A stretch of DNA of 64,000 bases from the NCBI GenBank assembly GCA_022641735.1, contig JALCDQ010000002.1, positions 1 through 64,000 on the forward strand. The letters run 5' to 3'. The position numbers and the translations under genes were made by a program. Shown piece after piece: positions 54,289-64,000 of the stretch. Numbering within the stretch: position 1 is the first letter of the stretch; each line of letters starts with the position of its first letter. The DNA is from Prevotella sp. (lineage in GTDB: Bacteria; Bacteroidota; Bacteroidia; Bacteroidales; Bacteroidaceae). The notes beneath the pieces are model-generated. The model made no database searches, was not told where the DNA came from, and saw only the letters and a list, made by a program, of their open reading frames with translations.

Positions 54289-55875
54289 TTATTTTGCAAA
54301 TTGTCCGGTGATATTGCTCATCACCTCTTCAATGACCTTGGTGCAATCATCATCTATCTTGCCTGAAGCCAATGTGTCGATTACATCCTGATGCTGAGAA
54401 CGCATCTGCTCAAGGAACTGGTCCTGACAAGTACGGACTTGGTCAACAGCAACATCATGCATCAACCCATGAACACCACAATAAAGAATGGCAATCTGCT
54501 CACCTACAGGCATAGGACTATATTGAGGCTGGATGAGCAATTGGTTGTTTTTACGTCCACGGTCAATCGTCATAGCCGTCACAGGATCCATATCACTTGA
54601 GAACTTGGAGAAAGCCTCGAGCTCACGATACTGTGCCATATCAATCTTCAGTGTTCCGGCAACTTTCTTCATACTCTTGACTTGGGCACTACCACCTACA
54701 CGAGAGACTGAGATTCCCACATTAATAGCAGGACGGAAGCCCTGGTTGAAGAGGTTGCTCTCAAGGTATATCTGTCCATCCGTGATGGAAATCACGTTTG
54801 TAGGGATATAAGCGGAAACGTCACCTGCTTGTGTCTCAATGATTGGAAGTGCCGTCAAAGAACCTCCACCCTTCACATGACCTTTCATGCACTCAGGTAA
54901 GTCGTTCATCTGCTCTGCTACTTCCTGTTGGTCATTGATACGGGCAGCACGCTCAAGAAGACGACTATGAAGATAGAATACATCTCCAGGATAAGCCTCA
55001 CGTCCAGAAGGACGGCGAAGAATCAGAGAAACTTCACGATAGGCAACAGCCTGTTTAGATAAGTCATCATATACTACGAGTGCAGAGAAGCCACGGTCAC
55101 GGAAATACTCTCCGATGGCAGCACCGGCAAATGGTGCATAATACTGCATGGCAGCAGGGTCAGCAGCGGTAGCGCTAACCACTATCGTATAAGGCAAAGC
55201 CCCATGTTCCTTCAGTGTCTGCACGAGAGCAGCCACAGTGGAGGCCTTCTGGCCAATAGCCACATAAATACAATAAACAGGTTTCCCCTGCTCATAGAAA
55301 CTCTTTTGATTGATGATGGTATCTACAGCAATAGCTGTTTTACCTGTCTGACGGTCACCAATGATAAGCTCACGCTGACCACGTCCGATAGGAATCATTG
55401 AGTCTACAGCCTTCAATCCCGTCTGCAAAGGCTCTTTCACTGGCTGACGGAAAATCACACCAGGAGCTTTGCGGTCAAGAGGTATTTCGAAACAATCGGT
55501 AAGGTCAATATCTCCCTTTCCATCAATTGGTTCTCCCAAAGGGTTGACAACACGTCCAAGGAAATTATCATTCACTTGGATAGAAGCAATACGGTGTGTA
55601 CGCTTCACTTTTTGTCCCTCTTTGATGCCAGCAGTAGGACCAAGAAGCACACAACCTACGTTGTCTTCCTCCAGGTTCATCACGATAGCCATAGTACCAT
55701 TCTCAAACTCGAGCAATTCATTAGCTTCAGCATTGCGAAGTCCATAGATACGAGCTACACCATCACTGACGGTAAGTACAGTACCCACTTCATCAAACTT
55801 CTCACCAGAATTAATGCCTTCGAGTTGCTGCAACAGCACTTCTGACACCTCACTTGGTTTTATTTTATCTGACAT
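54289..55875 (-). CDS. atpA: ATP synthase F1 subunit alpha
   Basis: A 528-residue non-catalytic nucleotide-binding subunit of F1. The P-loop is [11 protein letters not shown] (about 171), the family signature [17 protein letters not shown] is near 363, and the C-terminal helical domain is complete. Length is normal for Bacteroidota. It lies 12 bp after atpH. Confidence 0.97.
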   Translation of the reverse strand: MSDKIKPSEVSEVLLQQLEGINSGEKFDEVGTVLTVSDGVARIYGLRNAEANELLEFENGTMAIVMNLEEDNVGCVLLGPTAGIKEGQKVKRTHRIASIQVNDNFLGRVVNPLGEPIDGKGDIDLTDCFEIPLDRKAPGVIFRQPVKEPLQTGLKAVDSMIPIGRGQRELIIGDRQTGKTAIAVDTIINQKSFYEQGKPVYCIYVAIGQKASTVAALVQTLKEHGALPYTIVVSATAADPAAMQYYAPFAGAAIGEYFRDRGFSALVVYDDLSKQAVAYREVSLILRRPSGREAYPGDVFYLHSRLLERAARINDQQEVAEQMNDLPECMKGHVKGGGSLTALPIIETQAGDVSAYIPTNVISITDGQIYLESNLFNQGFRPAINVGISVSRVGGSAQVKSMKKVAGTLKIDMAQYRELEAFSKFSSDMDPVTAMTIDRGRKNNQLLIQPQYSPMPVGEQIAILYCGVHGLMHDVAVDQVRTCQDQFLEQMRSQHQDVIDTLASGKIDDDCTKVIEEVMSNITGQFAK

Positions 55876-55887
55876 TTTTCTTTGTTT

Positions 55888-56424
55888 TTACTTTTTCAAT
55901 TCTGTTAGGATGGTGTTTAGTTTTGCCTTCACACTCGCATCCATGCGATAAGTATCATACTCGAGGATGAAACCGCCGATAATATCGGGATTCACCTCTG
56001 TATTAAACTCTACAGTTCCCTGAGTTTTACTCTCCACCATCTGCTGCATCTTCTTCTCAGTATCCTGAGAGACAGCAGTAGCTGTGATGAGTTTTCCACG
56101 GGTGATGTTCTTCTGTTTTCTATAAAGCGTGATATACGAGGCAGCCATGAATTGCAGGGTGCTCTCCCTATCCTCTTTCAAGACAAGGGCAAAGAATTTC
56201 TGAGTAAGCTCACTGACACCATTGCCACAAGCCGTCTCTAAAACCATTTGCTTCTTGTCTTTCGTGAGCATAGGGTTGTCTATCGTAAACCGAAGCTCTG
56301 GTACTTCAAGATAACTCTGCGAGAGCAGTTGCATCTCTCCGTACACCTGATCTTCGATTTTCAGCTCTGTAGCACTTTTCAGAAGCGCACGGGCATATCT
56401 AACCGATATTACACCTATATCCAT
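55888..56424 (-). CDS. atpH: ATP synthase F1 subunit delta
   Basis: A 178-residue peripheral stalk subunit (OSCP/delta family) that joins F1 to the b subunits. RYARALL at the N-terminus and the C-terminal GGFILEYDTYRMDASVKAKL are the family marks. It is 8 bp after atpF and 12 bp before atpA. Confidence 0.93.
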   Translation of the reverse strand: MDIGVISVRYARALLKSATELKIEDQVYGEMQLLSQSYLEVPELRFTIDNPMLTKDKKQMVLETACGNGVSELTQKFFALVLKEDRESTLQFMAASYITLYRKQKNITRGKLITATAVSQDTEKKMQQMVESKTQGTVEFNTEVNPDIIGGFILEYDTYRMDASVKAKLNTILTELKK

Positions 56425-56432
56425 AAGCCTTG

Positions 56433-56951
56433 TTATTCTTTCTTTTTATCTTCAGAAACTTCATCCAGCAATCTGTCAATCAATTCCATTTGCGCTCCAT
56501 TCTTTGAGAGCTTCTCCCGAAGGATCTTTTCTGCTATCTGAACACTCAGTTCGGCAACCTGAGAACGGATATCGCGAATGGCATTTTGCTTTTCAGTGTC
56601 TATCTCCACTTTCGCATCTGAAAGAAGACGGGCACTTTCATCTTTTGCCTTTTCTTGAGCCTTCGCTACTATAGACTCACGCGTGTCAGCAGCCTCTTTG
56701 AGTATCTGAGCCTGCTTTTCGCGTGCTTCCTGTAGCATCGACTCTCCTTCCTGTTTGATATTTTCCAAACGTTCTGATGCTTCATGTGCCTTGCGAAGAC
56801 TTTCGTCAATATATTGGTTTCGTTTATCTACCATATTAATAATGGCAGGGAAACCAAATTTCGCAAGGATAAAGAAGACCACCAGAAACGCCAGTAGCAT
56901 CCAGAACAGAAGTCCGAGATCGGGCGTTAATATTGATGGCAAATTATCCAT
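56433..56951 (-). CDS. atpF: ATP synthase Fo subunit b
   Basis: A 172-residue peripheral stalk subunit with one membrane helix near the N-terminus (about 8-28, LGLLFWMLLAFLVVFFILAKF), followed by a long charged coiled coil. Only one b gene is present, so the stalk should be a homodimer. It lies 11 bp after atpE. Confidence 0.95.
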   Translation of the reverse strand: MDNLPSILTPDLGLLFWMLLAFLVVFFILAKFGFPAIINMVDKRNQYIDESLRKAHEASERLENIKQEGESMLQEAREKQAQILKEAADTRESIVAKAQEKAKDESARLLSDAKVEIDTEKQNAIRDIRSQVAELSVQIAEKILREKLSKNGAQMELIDRLLDEVSEDKKKE

Positions 56952-56962
56952 TCGATGATTTT

Positions 56963-57217
<255 letters not shown>

Positions 57218-57258
57218 TTAATTTGTTATTTATTTAATTCTATTTTTTGACTTTTTAT

Positions 57259-58302
57259 TTATTCAGCTTCAGGCTCTTGATGAGCCAGCCCTATAAACAC
57301 TGCACTAAGCAACGTGAATACATAAGCCTGGACAACTGCTACTAACAATTCGAGCAGATTCATGAACAAAAGCATGATGATGCTGAAGAGATTCAATCCC
57401 AAGCCAAAGCCGACACCCATTGACCATCCAAGGAAAATCACACAAGTGAAACTCAATATCACTGCATGCCCTGCCATCATATTGGCAAAGAGTCGGATCA
57501 TCAAGGCAAATGGCTTTGTAAACACCCCAAACAATTCTATCACTGGCATCAAAGGAACTGGACATTTAAGGAAGATAGGCACGTTTGGCCAAAAGATATC
57601 TTTCCAATAATGACGGTTTCCAAAGACATTGATGAGTATCATCGAGAAGATAGCCAACAAAAAGGTAATATTGATATTGCCTGTCACATTAGCTCCTGCA
57701 GGGAAGATAGGTATCAAGCCAACGAGATTACACGTAAGAATAAAGAAAAATACCGTGAGAAGATAAGGAGCATAAGGCTTATAGTGATTTTCTCCAATCG
57801 ACGGCTTTATCAAATCATCATTGAGATAAGTCACTATCATTTCCATTACACCTACGAATCCACCTGGGGCATCACTTTTCTCATCATGTTTCTTATACCA
57901 ACGTGCACATGTGAGAAATACTATAATGAGAATAGTCACAACGATCCAAATCTGTACGGCTGTCTTTGTAAGACTGAGGTCGATTGGACGAGTGATAGTT
58001 CCATCCGGCATTTTCTCATATATCTTTCCATGATGGCACTCATCGAAGAAAAACTGCTTTGGCAGAGTACTCGACTTACAGAAAAACCATTCTCCTGTAG
58101 CCTCACTCTTCACGATGATTGGTAGTGGAACACTCAAACTCTTACCCTTATATGAGGCAATGTGCCATTCGTAAGCATCAGACAGATGCTCAAGCACAAT
58201 GTTTGTAATGTTAAGATCTCCACCACTCTTCTCGCCAGCATAAAGCTGCATTGGTAGAAGTGCTATCGCTAATAGGAGAAGTATCGATTTTATTTTTTTC
58301 AT
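57259..58302 (-). CDS. atpB: ATP synthase Fo subunit a
   Basis: A 347-residue stator subunit carrying the ion half-channels. The N-terminus has a signal-like segment and a periplasmic region of about 95 residues, an extension usual in Bacteroidota, before five or six membrane helices. The essential Arg is in KPFALMIRLFANMMAGH (about 270). A 19-base stretch inside the gene (57575-57593) is identical to part of the 408-bp repeats. It lies 21 bp after the atpI-like gene. Confidence 0.95.
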   Translation of the reverse strand: MKKIKSILLLLAIALLPMQLYAGEKSGGDLNITNIVLEHLSDAYEWHIASYKGKSLSVPLPIIVKSEATGEWFFCKSSTLPKQFFFDECHHGKIYEKMPDGTITRPIDLSLTKTAVQIWIVVTILIIVFLTCARWYKKHDEKSDAPGGFVGVMEMIVTYLNDDLIKPSIGENHYKPYAPYLLTVFFFILTCNLVGLIPIFPAGANVTGNINITFLLAIFSMILINVFGNRHYWKDIFWPNVPIFLKCPVPLMPVIELFGVFTKPFALMIRLFANMMAGHAVILSFTCVIFLGWSMGVGFGLGLNLFSIIMLLFMNLLELLVAVVQAYVFTLLSAVFIGLAHQEPEAE

Positions 58303-58323
58303 CAGATTTTACTTTTCAATTCT

Positions 58324-58722
58324 TCATTTCGTAATATTCGTATGATTCCGAAAAAAAGCCGTGTGGTGAACGAGTATTGTTACATAGAACACTGCAAACA
58401 CCAGAAAGAAGGCAAGCATGCCACTATGGTCATAAGCAAGATAATAGATAAATAAGACAGCGAGTGCAGAAAGCATTCTGAACCCTGAAGCGCCCATATA
58501 AAATGTAGACATACTTTCAGGCGCATGTTTTGCAACGCGCTTCCATACCTGAGCATCGACAACTTCTAATATAAGTGCATAGGCTGTACATATAATAAGA
58601 GGTGTAAGCATACTCCTAAAGTCTCCCACTTGTATTACAAACAATCCGATAAGGAAAAGGCATGCAATCAAAGAGATTCCTTGTTTCATATACTTCCAGC
58701 AAAGTTTGTCTATATTTTCCAT
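58324..58722 (-). CDS. AtpI-like membrane protein in the atp operon
   Basis: A 132-residue protein with four hydrophobic helices (about 14-31, 37-55, 76-95, 100-120), no enzyme motif, placed between atpC and atpB. Position and topology fit AtpI/AtpZ-type proteins that help c-ring assembly or supply Mg2+; sequence similarity to AtpI is not obvious to me, so the function is inferred from location alone. Confidence 0.65.
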   Translation of the reverse strand: MENIDKLCWKYMKQGISLIACLFLIGLFVIQVGDFRSMLTPLIICTAYALILEVVDAQVWKRVAKHAPESMSTFYMGASGFRMLSALAVLFIYYLAYDHSGMLAFFLVFAVFYVTILVHHTAFFRNHTNITK

Positions 58723-58755
58723 TACCTCATTAATTGTCTTCTTTCTACAGAAAGA

Positions 58756-59000
58756 TTAAATTTCCACACACAGACTTATCTCATTCTTACGAACTTCGAC
58801 GAATCCTCCATCTATCATTAACGATTGTCTACCGTCTTTGGTAGTGTATTCCACTTTGCCAGGCTCAAGAGAAGATATGATTGGTGCATGGTCTGTAAGG
58901 ATTTCAAAAGAACCTAAAGTACCAGGCACTATCACACTTTCAACTTCCCCATCGAATACTTTTTTCTCAGGCGAAACAATCTTAAGACTCAGCATAAGCA

Positions 59001-59001
<1 letters not shown>
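58756..59001 (-). CDS. atpC: ATP synthase F1 subunit epsilon
   Basis: An 81-residue protein containing only the N-terminal beta-sandwich of epsilon (LSLKIVSPEKKVFDGEVESV, GSFEILTDHAPIIS). The C-terminal two-helix domain that inhibits ATP hydrolysis in E. coli (139 residues) is missing, a normal state for Bacteroidota, so the enzyme lacks that brake. It overlaps the stop of atpD by one base. Confidence 0.93.
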
Positions 59002-60539
<1,538 letters not shown>

Positions 60540-60574
60540 TTAATTGTTAATTGTATACATATTTTTTATGCACG

Positions 60575-60606
60575 CAAATATAATCATTATTTTTGTTTAT
60601 TGCAAA
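60575..60606 (-). promoter_or_regulatory. Promoter of the ATP synthase operon
   Basis: On the minus strand TTTG (60606-60603), a 20-bp spacer and TATATTTG (60582-60575), a full match to the Bacteroidota promoter. The leader is about 40 nt. Confidence 0.8.
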
Positions 60607-60658
60607 TATTATTCTATTTTTGCGTGCATTTGGGACAATTTTGTCTACATTTTAAGCA

Positions 60659-61636
60659 TCAAATACTCAATTCGTCAAGTACGCTTATTAATTTCTTGTC
60701 GAAAGGTTTATCTGAACGAATAGCCTCTGCAAGAGGGACATAGACGATTTCGTTGTTTTTGATGCCCACCATAACATTACGCTGACCTTGCATGATTGCC
60801 TCAATAGCACCCACACCTGTGCGTGATGCCAAGATACGGTCATGTGCTGATGGACGGCCACCACGCTGGAGATGCCCGAGTATTGATACTCTCACATCAT
60901 ATTGTGGGAATTCTTTTTTCACACGATCAGCATAATAAAGAGCGCCACATTTAGGACTTTCTGACACGATGACGATGCAAGAACGCTTAGATTTTCGGAT
61001 TCCTCTCTCCATGAACTGTGCCAACTGGTCAACATCTGTAGAGTCTTCAGGAATGATGGCAGCCTCTGCTCCAGATGCTATAGCACTGTTTTGAGCAAGA
61101 TAACCTGCATCACGGCCCATCACCTCCACAAAGAAAATGCGCTCATGACTTTGCGCCGTATCGCGGATTCTATCTACGCATTCCACGATTGTATTTAAGG
61201 TTGTATCATATCCAATGGTGGAATCGGTACCATATAAGTCGTTATCAATAGTGCCTGGCAGACCTATGCAGCATACATCATACATCTCTGCAAATTCCTT
61301 TGCACCTGTAAGAGAGCCGTTGCCGCCGATAACTATAAGAGCCTCAATGCCTTCTTTTACCAAACTCTGATAAGCCTTTTCCTTACCTTCCTTTGTCATA
61401 AACTCCATCGAGCGGGCAGTCTTCAGGATGGTTCCACCCGACATGATGATACCACTTACATTCTCTGTAGTAAAATCGGAAATCTCATCGTTTATCAAAC
61501 CATCATACCCACGATAGATTCCTTTAATCTTAAAGCCATTGCATATACCTGCACGAGTGACAGCTCTGATGGCTGCATTCATGCCCGGAGCATCGCCTCC
61601 TGATGTCAATACGCCTATTGTTTTGATTTTTGCCAT
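60659..61636 (-). CDS. pfkA: ATP-dependent 6-phosphofructokinase
   Basis: A 325-residue glycolytic enzyme that phosphorylates fructose 6-phosphate. [14 protein letters not shown] opens the protein, [10 protein letters not shown] forms the phosphate loop and [18 protein letters not shown] carries the catalytic Asp; the Gly in the GGNGS loop indicates ATP rather than pyrophosphate use. Length is that of E. coli PfkA. It starts 9 bp after nhaD, so the two are an operon, an odd pairing of glycolysis and ion transport. Confidence 0.95.
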   Translation of the reverse strand: MAKIKTIGVLTSGGDAPGMNAAIRAVTRAGICNGFKIKGIYRGYDGLINDEISDFTTENVSGIIMSGGTILKTARSMEFMTKEGKEKAYQSLVKEGIEALIVIGGNGSLTGAKEFAEMYDVCCIGLPGTIDNDLYGTDSTIGYDTTLNTIVECVDRIRDTAQSHERIFFVEVMGRDAGYLAQNSAIASGAEAAIIPEDSTDVDQLAQFMERGIRKSKRSCIVIVSESPKCGALYYADRVKKEFPQYDVRVSILGHLQRGGRPSAHDRILASRTGVGAIEAIMQGQRNVMVGIKNNEIVYVPLAEAIRSDKPFDKKLISVLDELSI

Positions 61637-61645
61637 TACTATAAC

Positions 61646-62998
61646 CTATTTTAATATTGTAAAATACATTACTATCAATCCCAACATTCCCCCAACTAAG
61701 CATTTCAGACCTACGTTCTTAAAATACCAACCCACATGCAGCCGCTCTGCCTTTATCAAAGCCAAACCGCTCATTGAGCCGAATCCCAGCAGGTTGCCAC
61801 CGATTGCAGAGCCATAAGCGATGAACTTCCAATAAGAGTCATTCAGCCCTGCTGACGGATTGAGAGAGATGAAACTCATCGCTGTTGCAAAGTCATCGAG
61901 CACACTACTGATAGCTCCGGCAATGATGCCAAAGGCCCATGTGCTTTGAATATTTGCCGATATTTCCTGCCAAACCCACTGCATTGCTCCCGTTTCACTT
62001 ACTACTCCGATGGCCAGCATAATGCCCATCACATAGAGCATCATCTGTATGACACCATATTGAAGTACTCTCGGCACTCTCCGTTGCGTCATTACATCAG
62101 CATGGAGGAGCTTCCTATTCACCACCTCATTGACTATCCACAAGACTGCCAATACGCAAAGTGCACCGAGAAATGGGCTTAACTTGGTGATATTATGAAA
62201 GGATGGGATAAACCATAAACCACCGATACCCACAAAGAGCATCAGCAATCGTTGCCAGATATTCAGTCGGGTGTCATCGCCACGATAAGGCATCGTGGAA
62301 AACTCAACGTCTGCTCTTTCCGGCAGACATAGCCCTAACCACCATGTAGGCACAGCCCATGCGATGATGCAAGGCAAAAACAGCGACATGGAGAAATTGG
62401 TTGCAGACACGAAACCGGCGTTCCAAAGCACCAATCCCGTTGGGTCTCCAATGACTGTTAAAGCCCCTCCACAATTGGCGGCAATGACTATCACAGAGCC
62501 ATATATCATGCGTTGCCTTCTATTTGGTATCATTCCGTGCATGATGGTGAGCATCATCACGGTGGTAGTGAGATTGTCCAAATTGGCTGAAATGAGGAAA
62601 GTCACGATGGCAATCGTCCACAGCATCTTTTTGCTTTTCCGTGTTCTCATCAGCTGACGGATAAAATCGAAGCATCCGTTGTTGTCGAGTATCTCCACGA
62701 TTGTCATGGTTGCAAGTAGGAAAAGAACGATTTCAGAGGCTCTTCCCACATATTTTAAGAAGATATCTCGCGCTATATATTGCTTGACAGCCGTACTTGT
62801 AGGCACTGCACCAGCAAGGAAATCCGTATAATCAGAGGCATGTTGGCTCATCACAAAGTCAGTGCCAAAGCAGATATAGAGCACCCATCCTACGGTACCA
62901 GCAAAGATTGCGACGGCAGCTTTGTTGATATTCGTGACGTTCTCTGTTGCTATCAGCACGAAAGCGATGACCAATATGGCGACGATTATTAGTGTCAT
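61646..62998 (-). CDS. nhaD: NhaD-type Na+/H+ antiporter
   Basis: A 450-residue membrane protein of the ion transporter superfamily with about 12 helices. The N-terminus (VLIATENVTNINKAAVAIFAGTVGWVLY) and the blocks LLATMTIVEILDNNGCFDFI, SANLDNLTTTVMMLT and GDPTGLVLWNAG match NhaD antiporters rather than ArsB. It should export Na+ against protons at the inner membrane. The following gene is pfkA, 9 bp on. Confidence 0.9.
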   Translation of the reverse strand: MTLIIVAILVIAFVLIATENVTNINKAAVAIFAGTVGWVLYICFGTDFVMSQHASDYTDFLAGAVPTSTAVKQYIARDIFLKYVGRASEIVLFLLATMTIVEILDNNGCFDFIRQLMRTRKSKKMLWTIAIVTFLISANLDNLTTTVMMLTIMHGMIPNRRQRMIYGSVIVIAANCGGALTVIGDPTGLVLWNAGFVSATNFSMSLFLPCIIAWAVPTWWLGLCLPERADVEFSTMPYRGDDTRLNIWQRLLMLFVGIGGLWFIPSFHNITKLSPFLGALCVLAVLWIVNEVVNRKLLHADVMTQRRVPRVLQYGVIQMMLYVMGIMLAIGVVSETGAMQWVWQEISANIQSTWAFGIIAGAISSVLDDFATAMSFISLNPSAGLNDSYWKFIAYGSAIGGNLLGFGSMSGLALIKAERLHVGWYFKNVGLKCLVGGMLGLIVMYFTILK

Positions 62999-63017
62999 TT
63001 ATTCTTAATTTTAGCCA

Positions 63018-63048
63018 CAAAGATAATAATTTATCTTTTAAAAAACAA
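63018..63048 (-). promoter_or_regulatory. Promoter of nhaD-pfkA
   Basis: On the minus strand TTG (63048-63046), 20 bp, then TATCTTTG (63025-63018), 19 bp before the ATG of nhaD. Confidence 0.7.
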
Positions 63049-63136
63049 CAATAACATAGTTTTTTATACACGTTTAACGCAGAATTTTACTTTTTGAAAC
63101 ATCGCTTTGCCATATTGAAACGTATTTGAAGCTATT

Positions 63137-63225
63137 TGTCCGGATGATTCGGACAAACTGTCCGGATGGCTCGGACAAACTGTCCGAACGATTGGGACAA
63201 ACGAATCAAACCGCTTGGAACAATC
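63137..63225. repeat. GTCCG-type array, four units of 22 bp
   Basis: Three clear 22-bp units start at 63137, 63159 and 63181, each with the frame TGTCCG...GGACAAAC; a fourth, degenerate one (14 of 22 bases) starts at 63204. Arms GTCCG and CGGAC pair within units 1 and 2, and CGGACA-AAC-TGTCCG pairs across units. Period and unit number equal those of the GTAAAA arrays although the sequence differs. It lies 13 bp downstream of the stop codon of the glycosyltransferase gene. Confidence 0.85.
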
Positions 63226-63238
63226 CTGAAAATTAGTT

Positions 63239-64000
63239 TTATAACCTTCTGAAAAGCCTTCTTAGGGCAAAATAGAGTTCTTCCTGCAATCGGAAAAATG
63301 GCCATAAACAAGGCAATTGCATAGGGATATAGCCGAATTTAAGGCGGTTTTTCAATGTAAGTCGCTTGGTTTCAATACTTTTCCAAGCCTTCTTGATTTC
63401 GCTTAATCCATAAGAATTCTCAGCTTTGGAGAACCTTTTCCGATATAGAAAATAAAATTTGTAAAGGCCAATCACGTTGAGCCATCGCTCATTTTCATAG
63501 AGATTCAGAATGCGCTCGTCTTCCTTTAAGTCAATGAGCATCGCCTTCATGTGGGCATTTGCCTTCAGATAATCATAGCGGGAAACATCTATCTTATGGG
63601 TGACAGAAGTCTCATGCTGCCTATAAAAGTAGGTTCCATTGCACTGACGCACCTCTCGAGACAACAGATAATGCATTCTTGTGGTGTTGTCATCACTATA
63701 ACTGCGACAGGTTTCATCGTAAGGAATTTTCTTATGAATAGTTGCCCTTACCATATAGACTCCATGAATCTGCCATGAAAGACTTTTCTCGAAAGCCACT
63801 CTTCCCGTCATCACCTCGAATTCAGGCATCGGATAGGCTTCCTGATGTTGGTCATTCTCATAGTTAACTACATGGAATAACACACAGTCAGTCAACGGAT
63901 TAACATCAAAAACTTCAACTGCTGCTTCAAGGGCATCCTCTGAAAGCCAATCATCAGAATCCAAGAAAGTAATGTATTGACCATTGGCTATTTTCAAGCC
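63239..64000 (-). CDS. Family 2 glycosyltransferase, 5' part beyond the window
   Basis: The visible 253 residues are the C-terminal part of a GT2-family transferase; the reading frame stays open to the window edge. GQYITFLDSDDWLSEDALEAA is the GT-A nucleotide-sugar site with the D-x-D-like DSDD. The N-terminal GT-A part is missing only because it lies outside. No membrane segment is seen, so it likely works at the cytoplasmic face, in capsule, LPS or exopolysaccharide synthesis. Acceptor and sugar cannot be told. The GTCCG array follows 13 bp after its stop codon. Confidence 0.85.
   Translation of the reverse strand, partial: GLKIANGQYITFLDSDDWLSEDALEAAVEVFDVNPLTDCVLFHVVNYENDQHQEAYPMPEFEVMTGRVAFEKSLSWQIHGVYMVRATIHKKIPYDETCRSYSDDNTTRMHYLLSREVRQCNGTYFYRQHETSVTHKIDVSRYDYLKANAHMKAMLIDLKEDERILNLYENERWLNVIGLYKFYFLYRKRFSKAENSYGLSEIKKAWKSIETKRLTLKNRLKFGYIPMQLPCLWPFFRLQEELYFALRRLFRRL

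Noticed and set aside
61646..62998. Arsenite pump ArsB
   Set aside because: The blocks and gene context match NhaD better, and no ars genes are close by.

Overview
The window reads as a chromosomal segment of a Bacteroidota bacterium, most likely Prevotellaceae (Prevotella/Segatella group). The grounds are: many genes preceded by the Bacteroidota promoter pattern (TTTG or TTG, about 20 bp, then TAnnTTTG); scarcity of Shine-Dalgarno sites; a type B T9SS sorting domain; the atpD-C-I-B-E-F-H-A-G operon order; an RprXY-like two-component pair; and GH92/GH3 glycoside hydrolases with a plug-type outer-membrane barrel. The genus is an inference. I see no tRNA, rRNA, prophage, insertion sequence or CRISPR.

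Layout. 0.2-1.3 kb: lytic transglycosylase lipoprotein. 1.8-5.7 kb (minus): serC-serA-DUF1015-YigZ. 5.8-10.7 kb (minus): three tandem paralogous secreted TPR proteins followed by a DbpA-like RNA helicase. 11-13.7 kb: gyrA. 14-17.8 kb (plus): YccF protein, GH92 mannosidase and a DUF4886 hydrolase-like protein. 17.9-21.3 kb (minus): Zn/Cd P-type ATPase and DUF3078 barrel. 21.5-30 kb (plus): pyrG-yidC-S9 peptidase-two MFS carriers. 30.6-34.3 kb (minus): LysM/binding-protein hybrid, small porin, peptide transporter. 34.4-38.1 kb (plus): T9SS cargo and uvrA. 38.1-42.8 kb (minus): ftsY-rimO-HU-(HU-TM-LysM), plus a WG-repeat protein. 43.1-45.3 kb (minus): histidine kinase and response regulator. 45.5-49.9 kb (plus): outer-membrane barrel and GH3 glucosidase. 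51.1-53 kb (minus): ECF sigma and anti-sigma. 53.3-60.5 kb (minus): the whole F1Fo ATP synthase operon. 60.7-63 kb (minus): nhaD-pfkA. 63.2 kb to the edge: a partial glycosyltransferase.

The signal that genes do not explain is a family of short intergenic arrays. Each is four units of a 19-bp imperfect palindrome (consensus GTAAAAGRYNRYCTTTTAC) separated by 3 bp, so the period is exactly 22 bp and the whole element is 85 bp. I find stand-alone copies at 1596, 14402, 19857, 35139, 42995 and 53129, and degenerate copies inside two long repeats. Every stand-alone copy begins or ends within about 91 bp downstream of a stop codon; none lies in a divergent promoter region. A differently spelled array with the same period and unit number (GTCCG...CGGAC) lies 13 bp downstream of the glycosyltransferase stop codon.

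Two 408-bp intergenic repeats (30026-30433 and 50130-50537) align without a single gap at about 86% identity, carry no shared reading frame, and show conserved hairpin arms with divergent loops and one compensatory base pair. They are candidates for a structured RNA or a non-autonomous element. A second point of interest is a membrane protein that joins an HU-type DNA-binding domain to a periplasmic LysM domain, a possible nucleoid-to-cell-wall tether.
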